From Blepharisma stoltei (Eukaryota > Ciliophora > Heterotrichea > Heterotrichida > Blepharismidae), in assembly GCA_914767885.1 (NCBI GenBank), contig CAJZBQ010000048.1, positions 496,001 to 560,000 of the forward strand: 64,000 bases of DNA. Reading direction: 5' to 3'. Numbering within the stretch: position 1 is the stretch's first letter; each line of letters begins with the position of its first letter. Under the pieces are notes generated by a model. It worked only from the letters and a program-made list of their open reading frames with translations. It had not been told where the DNA came from and made no database searches. Both the position numbers and the translations under genes were made by a program. Positions 54,043 through 64,000 of the stretch are shown piece by piece.

Positions 54043-56049
54043 ATGGGGAATAGTGATTCACAAGCTCATTTCAAGAATAACATTTCAGGATTTTTTGAGA
54101 AAAATCTTAGCGAGATGGACAACGCATATTGGATTGAAATGATCAGAATTCCTTATTCCTTTGATGATATTTACGCAGCTGTAAGTCCTGCTATGGTTAG
54201 GGATTTATTAAGCAAACATCCAGAAAACGTGTTAGCAGTGATAAAAGTATGCAAAGAATTGATATGAAAAGGCTCAAAAGAAGGCGAAGGAGATTTTCAT
54301 AGAAATATTGTGCTAAACGCCGTCAGACTTGTGAGTAGAATTATTCCGATCTTGTTGGAAAATCAAGAAATTAGGGCAACACTATGGGAAAGCGGCGTAG
54401 CATTTGGAATTGTCGATGGACTGATGGGGCTTTTATTTCGATATAACTTCGGGATTAATATTGTCAGCAATTTAAGCCCTTACGATGTCGATCCTGGCAG
54501 AATTTGGAAGGAAGGAATTTATTCGAGTATTCCTCAAAACGTTTCTTATGAAATTTCTGATGAAAATAGAGTGGAAACATTACGATGCATTTTATCTTGC
54601 TGCTCACAAACGCTATATGCAGATTTATCGACAGCTGAAAATTTTATTAATCCTTGGACTTGGCTGTTTTCTTCATATGAAATCAGACACTGTAAAGATG
54701 CATTTTATAGCCTGTTTAACACAGCTTTAGGGTTCTCTAAAGAAGGATTTGGCTTATTTTCATCTCAATCAGCTTCAGAAAACGAAGCATCATTGGCTGC
54801 ACAAGTATTGATTGTCCTTTTAGACTCAAAAGTCCCTGAAATTCATGCTATTGAAAATAATGAAGAGCTGTCAGCTGTATATAACATTTTATTAGAAATT
54901 CATAATGGTTTTGTAGAGAATTCCAGCATAAAAACCCAGTTAAAGCTTGGTAACGTATTTCTTGAATGTTTAAAAGAAATTGAAGACACCGAACAATTTG
55001 ATTTTATTATCAACAGCTTTGTCCGGCATTTTGGAACAATCATTGATTCAATGGTGTCTTATTTGTCAATAACTTCAAAAGATATTGTCTATTTCCAAGA
55101 GTTATTAATATTGTTTTGGTATTTGATAGATTTTAATACAAATTTCAAAGAAGCTGTTATAAAGCATCAAGAATTTCACAAAATTATTGATCTTTTATTA
55201 GTTATTATTTGGCATAATCATGAAACTTTAACAAAGGCAGGGATTGTTCAATTATCAATTTTCATAATTTTGCATTTTTCAAGCGAAAGAGAATTTTCTA
55301 TCCAAATGGCAAAGCCTTATCAGAATCATTTACCTATAAATATTATAGGGCTAGAATATTATTTTGATATCCTTATTAATATTTTTCACACAATAATTGT
55401 AGGAAATCCGAATTTGACAGACACAATTTCAACATTTATGATAATCTTACTTAATTTATCTCCTCACATCAAGAAAATCGGAAATTCCTCATCTCTCAAA
55501 CTTTTCGCCCTTTTTGAGCATTTTTCAGCTAAAAAATTTATTTATAAAGACAAGAAAAATGCAAACTATTTATATCAAATTTTAGACGTCTTCAACAACC
55601 GTCTTCAATATCAATGGGATGGAAGCTTATACTTGGTCTATGCAATTATCAGCAAAAAGAGCATAATCGACAAATTCATAAATTTACAATATGAACCCCC
55701 TATAGAACCTGCATGGGATATCTCAGAAGAATGATTTACAAACTTCAAAAACAATTTGCCAATTGGGCTTTTAATAGCTCTATATACCGATTTATTGCCT
55801 CGTATAGAAAAACTCTGCTCGAAAAATTCCCAAATCATCGAAACTGAAATTATTGATTTTCTCAAAAAAACGACAATGGTCGGAATTTTCCCTGTGCCTC
55901 ATATTTTATATCTACGTAAATTCCACTCCACAAGACAAACAATAAATTGGCTGAGCTCTTTGATTTGGGGAACAATTTATAGCAGAAACAGCAAGCCTCA
56001 GATTTTTGACTATACAACAATAAAGCTTTTTATAGTTTCTTCTAATTAA
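54043..56049 (+). CDS. HID1: HID1 family protein (dense-core/secretory granule trafficking)
   Basis: 668 aa with TGA as Trp (54265-54267 and 55732-55734). MGNSDSQAHFKNNI (myristoylation-type start), LNAVRLVSRIIPILLE, NPWTWLFSS, ALPLFTSLLNT-like block, AAQVLIVLLDS, FQELLILFWYLIDFN, LSIFIILHFSSEREFSIQMAKPY, LDVFNNRLQYQWDGSLYLVYAIISKKSI, FLKKTTMVGIFPVPHILYLRKF and LSSLIWGTIYSRN all match HID1 along its length. HID1 acts at trans-Golgi in granule biogenesis, which fits an organism rich in extrusive cortical granules (inference). Confidence 0.92.
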
Positions 56050-56065
56050 CAGTATTCTGTATTAA

Positions 56066-56635
56066 TTAAGATTTTGAAGGGATTAGGGGAGAGTTGGATT
56101 CTCCACTGTGTAAGCTGTCAATATGAACACTTTTGACTCCTGCATTTCTCAGTCTTTTAATGAACATGATAACCCTAATTAAAGTAACAAAGTTTCTTAC
56201 AGCTAAAATAATGTTGCCTGCAACTCCTGGCAAGTCGTCTTCTCTTTCAAAATCCACATAAAATGTTATGACGATAGCTATAGACGAAGCCACTGTTAAA
56301 ATGAGATCTATGATATTAATCCATGTCTTGAAAAACCATGCACAGCCAAATATATATAATCTTGCTATTAGCTCCAACATAACAGCAACTGCAATAACTC
56401 ATTCAAGTATAACAAACCATAAAGGATCTATTTAAATTGTACCTTGAAAATGCCCGTATTCAATAATGATCCATACTGTAGTAAAGAGACATGCAATGAT
56501 CAGCAGAATATATAGAATTTGTGTGATTTTTGAAAAATATATGCTTTTTATGCAGTTTTTGCAGTTGCTGGATTCGTTTACTTTAATAATTGTGGAAACG
56601 TGAGGATTTGGAGTTAAACTTTTACTGGCTTCCAT
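56066..56635 (-). CDS. Voltage-sensor-domain-only membrane protein
   Basis: 184 aa after removing a 15-nt intron. Four TM segments: ILYILLIIACLFTTVWIIIEYG, LWFVILEWVIAVAVMLELIARLYIFG, INIIDLILTVASSIAIVITFYV and an S4-like AVRNFVTLIRVIMFIKRLRNAG with spaced Arg/Lys. No pore helix follows, so it resembles Hv1/TMEM266-type proteins. The family histidine or RxWRxxR selectivity pattern of proton channels is not evident. Confidence 0.75.
56428..56442 (-). other. 15-nt intron in voltage-sensor gene
   Basis: GTACAATTTAAATAG on the minus strand; splicing gives EYGHFQDPLWFVILEW. Confidence 0.9.
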
Positions 56636-56787
56636 ATATTAATATTAATACATATGGAGGAATAATTTTGCATGATTTTCTTCTATAGCTTAAAGAATTC
56701 GTAATAAATGAATAGCATATATTAATCTGCTTAAAAACCGATAAAGTAAAAGATAGCAGTCTAATAATTATTCCCAATAAAGATTAG

Positions 56788-59207
56788 TTACAAAATTACA
56801 TCAATTTCTTCTTCTATTTCTCTTAGTGAGGAATTTGGACTCAGCCTCAACTTTACAGCGATTTTATCTAATAAAAGCTGCATAGCGTGATGATCTGCTA
56901 GCAAGCCATTCAGCTCATTCAACAGCTCATTTGGTTCTGTAACTCTTAAAAACCCAGTCAGCCTATTAACAAGTGCTTTATTTCCATCAAAATCCATATT
57001 TTGCTTTAATTTCACATAATCCTCCATTAACCTCCTAATCCATTTTCACACTTGTTTTGCTGATGGCTCAGATCCAAAAACCCCTGGAGGTGAACATGTT
57101 TTTATAAGCTGAGAAATTCTTTTAATTAGCTCAGCATTTGTGTGTGATGCCCCTTGAATTTGTTTTATTTTTGGGATTATTTCGCTGGCTGCTTCTATTT
57201 TTAAATTCAATAAAATTTCACTGATCAATGAATCATTGGAAAAATGAGAATTTTCTTTATTATTTTTGTGGTAATTTTCTTTTTTCTTTTTGGGCGATCT
57301 AAGTGGAGATCTATTAGCATCGGAAGGGAAAACAGTGATTTCTTCTAATTTCCGTTTATGCTTGAGATCGTGGGATAATTGTTCATTTTCTTTAGCTAAG
57401 GCAGAAATTTTGTCTTTTAGTTTCATTACTACAAATTCATGGTTTTTGTCGTCAAGAGCGTGCAACTTCATTTCTCGCAGCTCTTCTTCAAATACTCTAT
57501 TTTTATTTAATAAATTCTCTATTTCTTCGTCTTTTCTTGAATTTTCTCTTTTAAGCTGTCCAATTTGCCTATCTTTTTCTTCAAGTAAAGTCTTAATTTC
57601 TGCTTCTTTAATATTTTTTCCGGAATTCAGCCTTGCAATTTCTCTTTGCATATCAGAGATGCTTGATTTCATTTGGACAATTTGTCTTTCTTGGCTCAGA
57701 ATCGTGTTTTGTAACTCTTCATTTTCTTTAGAGAAGTTGGATTTTTCTCTTATTAATCTTGTGATTTCCCTTTCAAATTCTTCCATTTTTTTGATTTTGT
57801 CTTCCTCAAGCCTTTGATTATTTAGTCTTTCTAATTCTAAGTTCCTTATTTGCTGATCCTTAGCATTTAATAATGAAATATAGCGTCTCACCGCTTCGCG
57901 GTGGCTGCACTGACTTCCTTCGAACACATATTAATTATATAGGAAAGGTTTTGCCATCCCAGAAATGGACAGCAACGCTAGTTCAGCAATTATTGACGTT
58001 TTAGAGCGTCTAGCCCAAATCCGCATTCAAGGATGGATTTTGCCTCAAAGGTAAGGGTGGCACCAAAGTTGGAAAGAGGTCGCATAGCAATGTCTACAAG
58101 CAATACTGAGATCAATTGAGCACTTCATCAGTGTGAAGCCAGGAGTTATGCCCTGGGCTAATTGTTTTTCCTTTTTGCCAAGAGTAGACCAGAAATTCCA
58201 AATTTTTGGATTTTTGTGTGGACAATCCTTGCTCACTCACACATCATGTCAAGCAAGCCGCACAAACCTGAAGCCTGCCCACTTAACACTGGAGTCGAAA
58301 GGTGAGAAGGAGATACTGCCATCCCTGGTGGAGGACACAGCTACAAAGCGGATGAATCTCAGTTTTGAAGATCCTCGGTGATTGCGTTAAAATTAAGGCG
58401 AGAGCCTGTCTATTAATAATTTAAGTTAATTTAAGTTAAGATCTGTAGCATTTAATTGATTTTGTGCATTTTCATACTGCTGTTGCAATTTTTCGTGTTT
58501 ATTTTCTAACGAAATATGTTGCTGTTTTATATAATTTTTATATTGAATTCTCCATCAGCCCATCCAGCCTATTTAATTATTTTTAAAAAAATAAAAAATA
58601 ATTTATTGAAATTATAATCAGACTCAAGTATATTAAAAATATTATAAATTTTTTTCTCAAACTGCATTTCATAGCTTTCTCTTTCATTTCTCAAATTATT
58701 AAAATTATCTTTTGCTTCTTTTAGCTCTTGCATAATTTTTTGTTGCTTTTTTGTTAATTCCTCAATGATATTTTCTCTTTCTTCGACTTTTAATTCAAGT
58801 TTCGCAGTTTTTTCTTTTTCATACTCAAGCAGCATTTGAAGTTCCCAATTTTCTTTATTTTTTGTAGCAGACTCATTGAAATTGTATTTGAATCTGGGAC
58901 TGGTCAAATCACTTACTGAATGAGATGACCTAAGAAGATTTTCTGAGGTTTGGAAAATTAATGATTTGTCGCCTTTTGGAGATTTTTCTTTAATAGATGA
59001 TAAGCTGTAAATCATATGACGATTTTCATCTGAGCTTTCTACAGTAAATTGGCTGTCAGAGCTGACAGGAGAACTTTCATTAGATAATAGGGGAGGAATT
59101 TGAGACTTTGTGTGAGTAAGTCCTTGAGAAGGGCTTAGTTTTTCTATTGCTTGTCTTATGCTTGAAAGTGTCTCTTGAATCGGACTCTTTTGAGGTGTCG
59201 TTGCCAT
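56788..59207 (-). CDS. Large coiled-coil protein
   Basis: 576 aa after removing a 585-bp retroposon-like insert and a 104-bp IES and reading TGA as Trp (PSAKQVWKWIRRLMED). Starts MATTPQKSPIQETLSS at 59207; Ser-rich N-terminus; coiled coil from ~150 to ~440; short helical C-terminal domain (NKALVNRLTGFLRVTEPNELLNELNGLL...LREIEEEIDVIL). Centrosomal/basal-body role is plausible from composition and the C-terminal domain, but no family is recognised. Confidence 0.7.
57861..58445 (+). mobile_element. Retroposon-like insert with 17-bp TSD in coiled-coil gene
   Basis: GATCCTTAGCATTTAAT (57855-57871) and GATCTGTAGCATTTAAT (58440-58456) flank about 568 bp, which ends on the plus strand with the tail TTAAGTTAATTTAAGTTAAG. 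Excision between the TAs (585 bp) gives QNQLNAKDQQIRNLE. Confidence 0.8.
58541..58644. mobile_element. TA-bounded IES in coiled-coil gene
   Basis: 104 bp. Removal gives FEKKIYKNYIKQQHISLEN, a continuous coiled coil, in frame. Several TA pairs exist; this one gives the best protein. Confidence 0.65.
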
Positions 59208-59268
59208 TTTGAAATATACAGTTAAAGTTAATTTAAAATTCGATTTACCCAATTTTAATTTGGTTAAC

Positions 59269-61066
59269 TTAAAGTGGGACATTTCCATGCTTCCTCCAAG
59301 GTCTCTCGACTTTCTTAGTTTTCAGAAGCTTTAAGTCTTGGATAAGTCTCTTTCTGGTGTCTCTAGGAGTCAAAATTTCATCAATAAATCCTCTCTGTGC
59401 TGCAATTAGAGGATTGGCGAATTTTTCTTCGTATTTCTTAGTTTCAGCAGGAATATCTCCTCCTCTGAAAATAATCTATTATGTGGTAAATTTGTAATTA
59501 AATATCTTATAAACCTTTTTTAATAAGTCACTATATATTCGTATAATTTCACAAGCTCCTTTAGCTCCCATGACAGCGATTTCTCCAGTTGGCCATGAAT
59601 AGTTGAAATCTCCTTTCAAGTGTTTGGAGTTCATCACACAGTAAGCTCCACCATAAGCTTTTCTTGTAATGATTGTGATCTTTGGTACTGTAGCTTCTGA
59701 ATAAGCGTAAAGGATTTTAGCACCATGGGTAATGATACCATTGTGTTCTTCATGGACTCCTGGCAAATACCCAGGAACATCTTCGAAAGTGACAATCGGA
59801 ATGTTGAATGAGTCACAGAATCTGATGAATCTTGCAGCTTTAATTGAAGAAAGTCTGTCTAAAACACCAGCTAATGATTGTGGCTGATTTGCAATAAAGC
59901 CTACAGTTTCTGTGCCAAGTCTTCCAAACCCAACAAGAATGTTTTTGGCATAATCTGGCTGAACTTCTAAGAAATATTCATCATCGCAGATTGATTTGAG
60001 AACGACTCTCATATCGTAAGGCTTATTAGGATCTTCTGGTACGAATTTGTCTAGAACTGGGATTTCTCTATCGAAAGGATCTGCAGTTGGTTTTGGAGTA
60101 GCTTTTTCTCTATTTGAGCTTGGTAAGAAACCTAACTCTACTCTTTAATTTTTTTTCAAATTTAAAAAATATTTTTGCATATTGTTTAACTTTTTATATA
60201 TAAAAATTAAGATTATATAATAATGCATATACACATTATTAGGTTAAGAAATTTCTAACAAACATTAAAGCTTCAACGTCGTTATTCAATGCGAAATGTG
60301 AGACACCAGATTTTGAACTGTGAACTTTAGCTCCACCGAGGCCTTCCATATCGATTTCTTCGTGGGTCACTGCCTTTACGACATCTGGACCTGTCACAAA
60401 CATAAAGGAAGAGTTTTTAACCATAAAGATAAAATCTGTTAATGCAGGAGAATACACAGCTCCTCCAGCACAAGGTCCCATAATCATGGAAAGTTGAGGG
60501 ATAACACCTGAGGCTTGAACATTGTTGTAGAAAATGTCAGAGTAGCCTCCGAGTGACTGTACTCCTTCTTGGATTCTAGCTCCACCGCTGTCGTTGAGTC
60601 CAATAATTGGAGCCCCTGCATTTAAAGCTTTTTCTTGAACTTTGCATACTTTCTCAGCAACGGTCTCTGATAAGGTGCCTCCACCTACAGTAAAATCGTA
60701 GCTGTATACAAAGACCAATTTCCCATCAACATAGCCATGCCCTGAGACTAATCCATCACCTGGATGTTTGGTTTTTTCCATTCCGAAATCTGTACATCTG
60801 TGAGTCACTAACTGATCGTATTCGACAAATGTGCCAGGATCTACGAGCAATTCAACTCTTTCTCTAGCTGAAAGCTTGTGTTTTTGATGTTGCTTTTCGA
60901 TTCTTTTTGCATCTCCGAAAACAGATTGCTGACGGAGATGTGCAAGCTTGTCCATGAATCCTTTAGTGTCTGGACATGATGCTGGTTGAACAGCGAGCTG
61001 CTTTGCTAAACCTTCATTTAGCCTTTGGAAGCGAAAAGAGGATGCCCTCCTCACCAATCGATACAT
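59269..61066 (-). CDS. PCCB: Propionyl-CoA carboxylase beta chain, copy 1 (IES-bearing)
   Basis: 537 aa after removing 72- and 112-bp IESs whose exact borders are given by comparison with copy 2. Carboxyltransferase signatures: DPGTFVEYDQLVTHRC, GDGLVSGHGYVDGK, GGTLSETVAEKV, IGLNDSGGARIQEGVQSLGGYSDIF, PQLSMIMGPCAGGAVYSPAL, FVTGPDVVKAVT, GFIANQPQ and FEDVPGYLPGVHEEHNGIITHGAK. It transfers carboxyl from biotin to propionyl-CoA in mitochondria. Start ATG 61066. Confidence 0.93.
59472..59543. mobile_element. 72-bp IES in PCCB copy 1
   Basis: Absent from copy 2, which reads straight through GACEIIFRGGD. TA on both borders (59472-59473, 59544-59545). Confidence 0.95.
60133..60244. mobile_element. 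112-bp IES in PCCB copy 1
   Basis: Absent from copy 2 (GKKPKKFLTN equivalent region is continuous). Borders TAACTCTACTC and ATTATTAGGT|TA. TA on both sides. Confidence 0.95.
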
Positions 61067-61749
61067 ATTTTAATAGTAAATGGGATTATTCAAATAGATC
61101 AAGAATTACTGAATTTCTATATGATACTGAAATTAGCTATTTTAATTTATTATATTTTGCAAGTAAACTTAATTTTGAGCCTGCATTTTATTTCAGATAA
61201 AAGTTTATAAAGTAAATTCCAGACATATTATTTATAAAAATATCTCTGGTATCAGAAACTTTGATATGCTTGCCAAATGCATAGATTTTCACGTTAAATT
61301 AATTATCTTAGGTATCAATGACTTCAGCATCAAAAAAGTATTATTAATAGAACTGGAATTAAAATTTTATCCATAGAATTTAATTTCATTGAATTATTCC
61401 TGAATTTATATCGCTGCTCAAGCTTGTGCTAAATTGTATATGCTCATCTGTTATTTATTTATAAAGTTGATTTAGATTATAAAGTCCAGAAAAATTCATG
61501 TAAGCGAGCAATAAAAGTTTTTTTCAGGGATAAATCCAATATTATTTTATGCGACATAATCATCTGTAAAACCAAATAAACTAAAAATTTAAAAGTGAAA
61601 GTATATTTTAATCAGTAAAAGATATTTTAATTAACTCTATGTGATGCTATAAAAAATTAAATTTATCAGTGCTATATTAGCATATCTATTATCAATCAAT
61701 TTTAAAAATTAATTTCAAAGTCAATTTGCCCATTTTTAATTTGGTTAAC
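61067..61749. other. Intergenic between PCCB copies
   Basis: AT-rich; homology between the two copies ends within about 40 bp on either side of the coding regions. Nothing else seen. Confidence 0.45.
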
Positions 61750-63363
61750 TTAAAGTGGGACATTCCCATGCTTCCTCCAAGGTCTTTCAACTTTCTTAGT
61801 TTTCAGAAGTCTCAAATCTTGGATAAGTCTCTTTCTGGTATCTCTAGGAGTCAAAATTTCATCAATAAATCCTCTCTGTGCTGCAATTAGAGGATTGGCG
61901 AATTTTTCTTCGTATTTCTTAGTTTCAGCAGGAATATCTCCTCCTCTGAAAATAATTTCACAAGCTCCTTTAGCTCCCATGACAGCGATTTCTCCAGTTG
62001 GCCATGAATAGTTGAAATCTCCTTTCAAGTGTTTGGAGTTCATCACACAGTAAGCTCCACCATAAGCTTTTCTTGTAATGATTGTGATCTTTGGTACTGT
62101 AGCTTCTGAATAAGCGTAAAGGATTTTAGCACCGTGGGTAATGATACCATTGTGTTCTTCATGGACTCCTGGCAAATACCCAGGAACATCTTCGAAAGTG
62201 ACAATCGGAATGTTGAATGAGTCACAGAATCTGATGAATCTTGCAGCTTTAATTGAAGAAAGTCTGTCTAAAACACCAGCTAATGATTGTGGCTGGTTTG
62301 CTATGAATCCGACCGTCTCAGTTCCAAGTCTTCCAAATCCAACAAGAATGTTTTTAGCGTAGTCAGGCTGAACTTCTAAGAAATATTCATCATCGCAGAT
62401 TGATTTGAGGACGACTCTCATATCGTAAGGCTTATTAGGATCTTCTGGGACAAATTTGTCGAGAACTGGGATTTCTCTATCGAAAGGATCTGCTGTTGGT
62501 TTTGGAGTAGCTTTTTCTCTATTTGAGCTTGGTAAGAAACCTAAGAAATTTCTAACAAACATTAAAGCTTCAACATCGTTATTCAATGCGAAATGTGAGA
62601 CACCAGATTTTGAGCTGTGAACTTTAGCTCCACCGAGGCCTTCCATATCGATTTCTTCGTGGGTCACTGCCTTTACGACATCTGGACCTGTCACAAACAT
62701 AAAGGAAGAGTTTTTAACCATAAAGATAAAATCTGTTAATGCAGGAGAATACACAGCTCCTCCAGCACAAGGTCCCATAATCATGGAAAGTTGAGGGATA
62801 ACACCTGAGGCTTGAACATTGTTGTAGAAAATGTCAGAGTAGCCTCCGAGTGACTGTACTCCTTCTTGGATTCTAGCTCCACCGCTGTCGTTGAGTCCAA
62901 TAATTGGAGCTCCTACATTTAATGCTTTTTCTTGAACTTTGCATACTTTCTCAGCAACGGTTTCTGATAAGGTGCCTCCGCCAACAGTAAAATCGTAGCT
63001 GTATACAAAGACCAGTTTTCCATCAACATAGCCATGTCCAGAAACTAATCCATCACCTGGATGTTTGGTTTTTTCCATTCCGAAATCTGTACATCTGTGA
63101 GTCACTAACTGATCGTATTCGACAAATGTGCCAGGATCTACGAGCAATTCAACTCTTTCTCTAGCTGAAAGCTTGTGTTTTACATGCTGCTTTTCGATTC
63201 TTTTTGCATCTCCGAAAACAGATTGCTGACGGAGATGTGCAAGCTTATCCATAAAACCTTTGGTATCTGGACATGATGCTGGTTGAACAGCGAGCTGCTT
63301 TGCTAAACCTTCATTTAGCTTTTGGAAGCGGAAAGAGGCTCCTCTCCTCACCAATCGATACAT
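61750..63363 (-). CDS. PCCB: Propionyl-CoA carboxylase beta chain, copy 2 (IES-free)
   Basis: 537 aa, uninterrupted, almost identical in protein to copy 1; differences include HQKHKL/HVKHKL, LNAGAP/LNVGAP and the N-terminal RRASSFRFQR/RRGASFRFQK. Silent differences cluster in patches (e.g. around 62290-62360 and 62990-63050), suggesting gene conversion between copies. N-terminus MYRLVRRGASFRFQKLNEG fits a mitochondrial presequence. TAA at 61750-61752. Confidence 0.95.
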   Translation of the reverse strand: MYRLVRRGASFRFQKLNEGLAKQLAVQPASCPDTKGFMDKLAHLRQQSVFGDAKRIEKQHVKHKLSARERVELLVDPGTFVEYDQLVTHRCTDFGMEKTKHPGDGLVSGHGYVDGKLVFVYSYDFTVGGGTLSETVAEKVCKVQEKALNVGAPIIGLNDSGGARIQEGVQSLGGYSDIFYNNVQASGVIPQLSMIMGPCAGGAVYSPALTDFIFMVKNSSFMFVTGPDVVKAVTHEEIDMEGLGGAKVHSSKSGVSHFALNNDVEALMFVRNFLGFLPSSNREKATPKPTADPFDREIPVLDKFVPEDPNKPYDMRVVLKSICDDEYFLEVQPDYAKNILVGFGRLGTETVGFIANQPQSLAGVLDRLSSIKAARFIRFCDSFNIPIVTFEDVPGYLPGVHEEHNGIITHGAKILYAYSEATVPKITIITRKAYGGAYCVMNSKHLKGDFNYSWPTGEIAVMGAKGACEIIFRGGDIPAETKKYEEKFANPLIAAQRGFIDEILTPRDTRKRLIQDLRLLKTKKVERPWRKHGNVPL

Positions 63364-63768
63364 ATTTTAATAGTAATGGGATCCTTAAATAGATATAGGA
63401 TTACTGAATTTTTTATATGGTGTTTGATAAATAAGCTTAGAATTTATTTTACTTAAATTTACTTAGAAAATAATTCAACTTATGATTCAATTACTGACTT
63501 TTAGCCTAAATTTTCAAAAGGGAACCAGTGGACATATTATTTAAGAAAATCTATTTTGAGATCAGAAACTATTTTATATCAATTAAGTGCTTCTAGCTGA
63601 AATGACAATTTCCTCAAAAAATTTTCTCACTACTCCTAAATTAAAATCCTTCATCAGCTATTAATCCATTAAAAATATTCTCAAAATTTTTAAGGCGATA
63701 TTAATTATACAATTTCATAATTAATTACTCTTAGCCTTATCCATAAAATTATCAATTTGTATGAACAT
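63364..63768. other. Intergenic, nothing seen
   Basis: AT-rich spacer upstream of PCCB copy 2 and downstream of the partial gene. Confidence 0.4.
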
Positions 63769-64000
63769 TTAATTATGCATTAGCCTAAAGAATTCTTTTG
63801 GCCCAGAAAGCTCGCCTTCTACTAAGCTTCCATACAGAGAAGATGAAGGGGTTGATATAAGGAATGCATTTTCATATTCCCCTCTCATAAGAGAGCCTCC
63901 AAAAGATTTAATTGATAGCGTTGATAGTGACCTCATATGAGAAATATTTTTTGCTTTTCATTTTCCCGATACTATTTGCGATGTATTTTGTGATGATAAG
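63769..64000 (-). CDS. C-terminal part of an unknown gene
   Basis: Frame open from the window edge to TAA at 63769-63771 with one TGA read as Trp: ...SGKWKAKNISHMRSLSTLSIKSFGGSLMRGEYENAFLISTPSSSLYGSLVEGELSGPKEFFRLMHN. Ser-rich, no family recognised. The 5' part lies beyond the window. Confidence 0.5.

Overview
The window reads as germline (micronuclear) DNA of a heterotrich ciliate that uses UGA as tryptophan, most likely Blepharisma. Three things support this. (1) In-frame TGA falls at conserved Trp positions of kinases, an eEF1B exchange domain, ornithine decarboxylase, HID1 and others, while every gene ends with TAA or TAG. (2) Spliceosomal introns are 15-16 nt, e.g. 2614-2629, 23390-23404, 23491-23505 and 56428-56442. 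(3) Many conserved genes are broken by AT-rich, TA-flanked or repeat-flanked inserts whose removal restores one continuous reading frame. These are internal eliminated sequences (IESs). After removing the proposed inserts, almost every interrupted gene gives a whole number of codons and a protein of family-typical length; RPS4, for example, comes out at exactly 263 aa.

Layout. 61-2159 (-) V-ATPase subunit d; 2559-4382 (+) AGC kinase; 4496-5621 (-) ribosomal protein S4; 6845-7306 (-) C2H2 protein; 8431-9441 (+) membrane methyltransferase; 9496-9894 (-) complex III hinge protein; 10286-12443 (+) two poorly known proteins; 12522-15043 (-) PP4 regulatory subunit 1 and an acidic protein; 15095-16624 (-) cyclic-nucleotide-binding protein; 17335-18279 (-) S49 peptidase-like; 18300-19300 (+) ribosomal P0 with two lesions; 19406-20392 (+) ATP23; 20566-21027 (-) four-TM protein; 22325-22624 (+) eEF1B exchange domain; 22828-26525 (+) HOOK; 26528-29793 (-) large unknown; 30233-31591 (+) unknown; 31845-34055 (-) acyl-CoA oxidase; 35131-35203 (+) tRNA-Lys; 35415-37269 (-) SNF1/AMPK kinase; 38616-40272 (-) unknown; 40727-41685 (-) BCCIP/BCP1; 41961-46256 (-) two tandem ornithine decarboxylases; 46619-47482 (+) multi-TM protein; 47728-49694 (+) RRM protein; 49943-50362 (+) RPL28; 50409-51185 (+) methylpurine DNA glycosylase; 51192-52676 (-) coiled coil; 52795-53568 (+) SIAH ligase; 53611-54015 (-) type I membrane protein; 54043-56049 (+) HID1; 56066-56635 (-) voltage-sensor protein; 56788-59207 (-) coiled coil; 59269-61066 and 61750-63363 (-) tandem propionyl-CoA carboxylase beta genes; 63769-64000 (-) partial gene.

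The accessory layer is the interesting part. I see five kinds of insert: (a) a MITE-like superfamily with CTCCCC...GGGGAG ends, four copies of an element-specific 18-20 bp core, and T-N-A target triplets; (b) TGATGACCCCCC-ended elements; (c) palindromic TATAGG elements; (d) short unique TA-bounded IESs of about 51-146 bp; (e) GC-richer retroposon-like inserts of about 0.2-0.57 kb flanked by 10-17 bp target-site duplications that contain a TA. One type (a) element lies inside a 15-nt intron, several elements are nested, and a tandem gene pair shows IES presence/absence. The genes are ordinary housekeeping and ciliary-type genes; no operon or pathway cluster is evident beyond the two tandem duplications.
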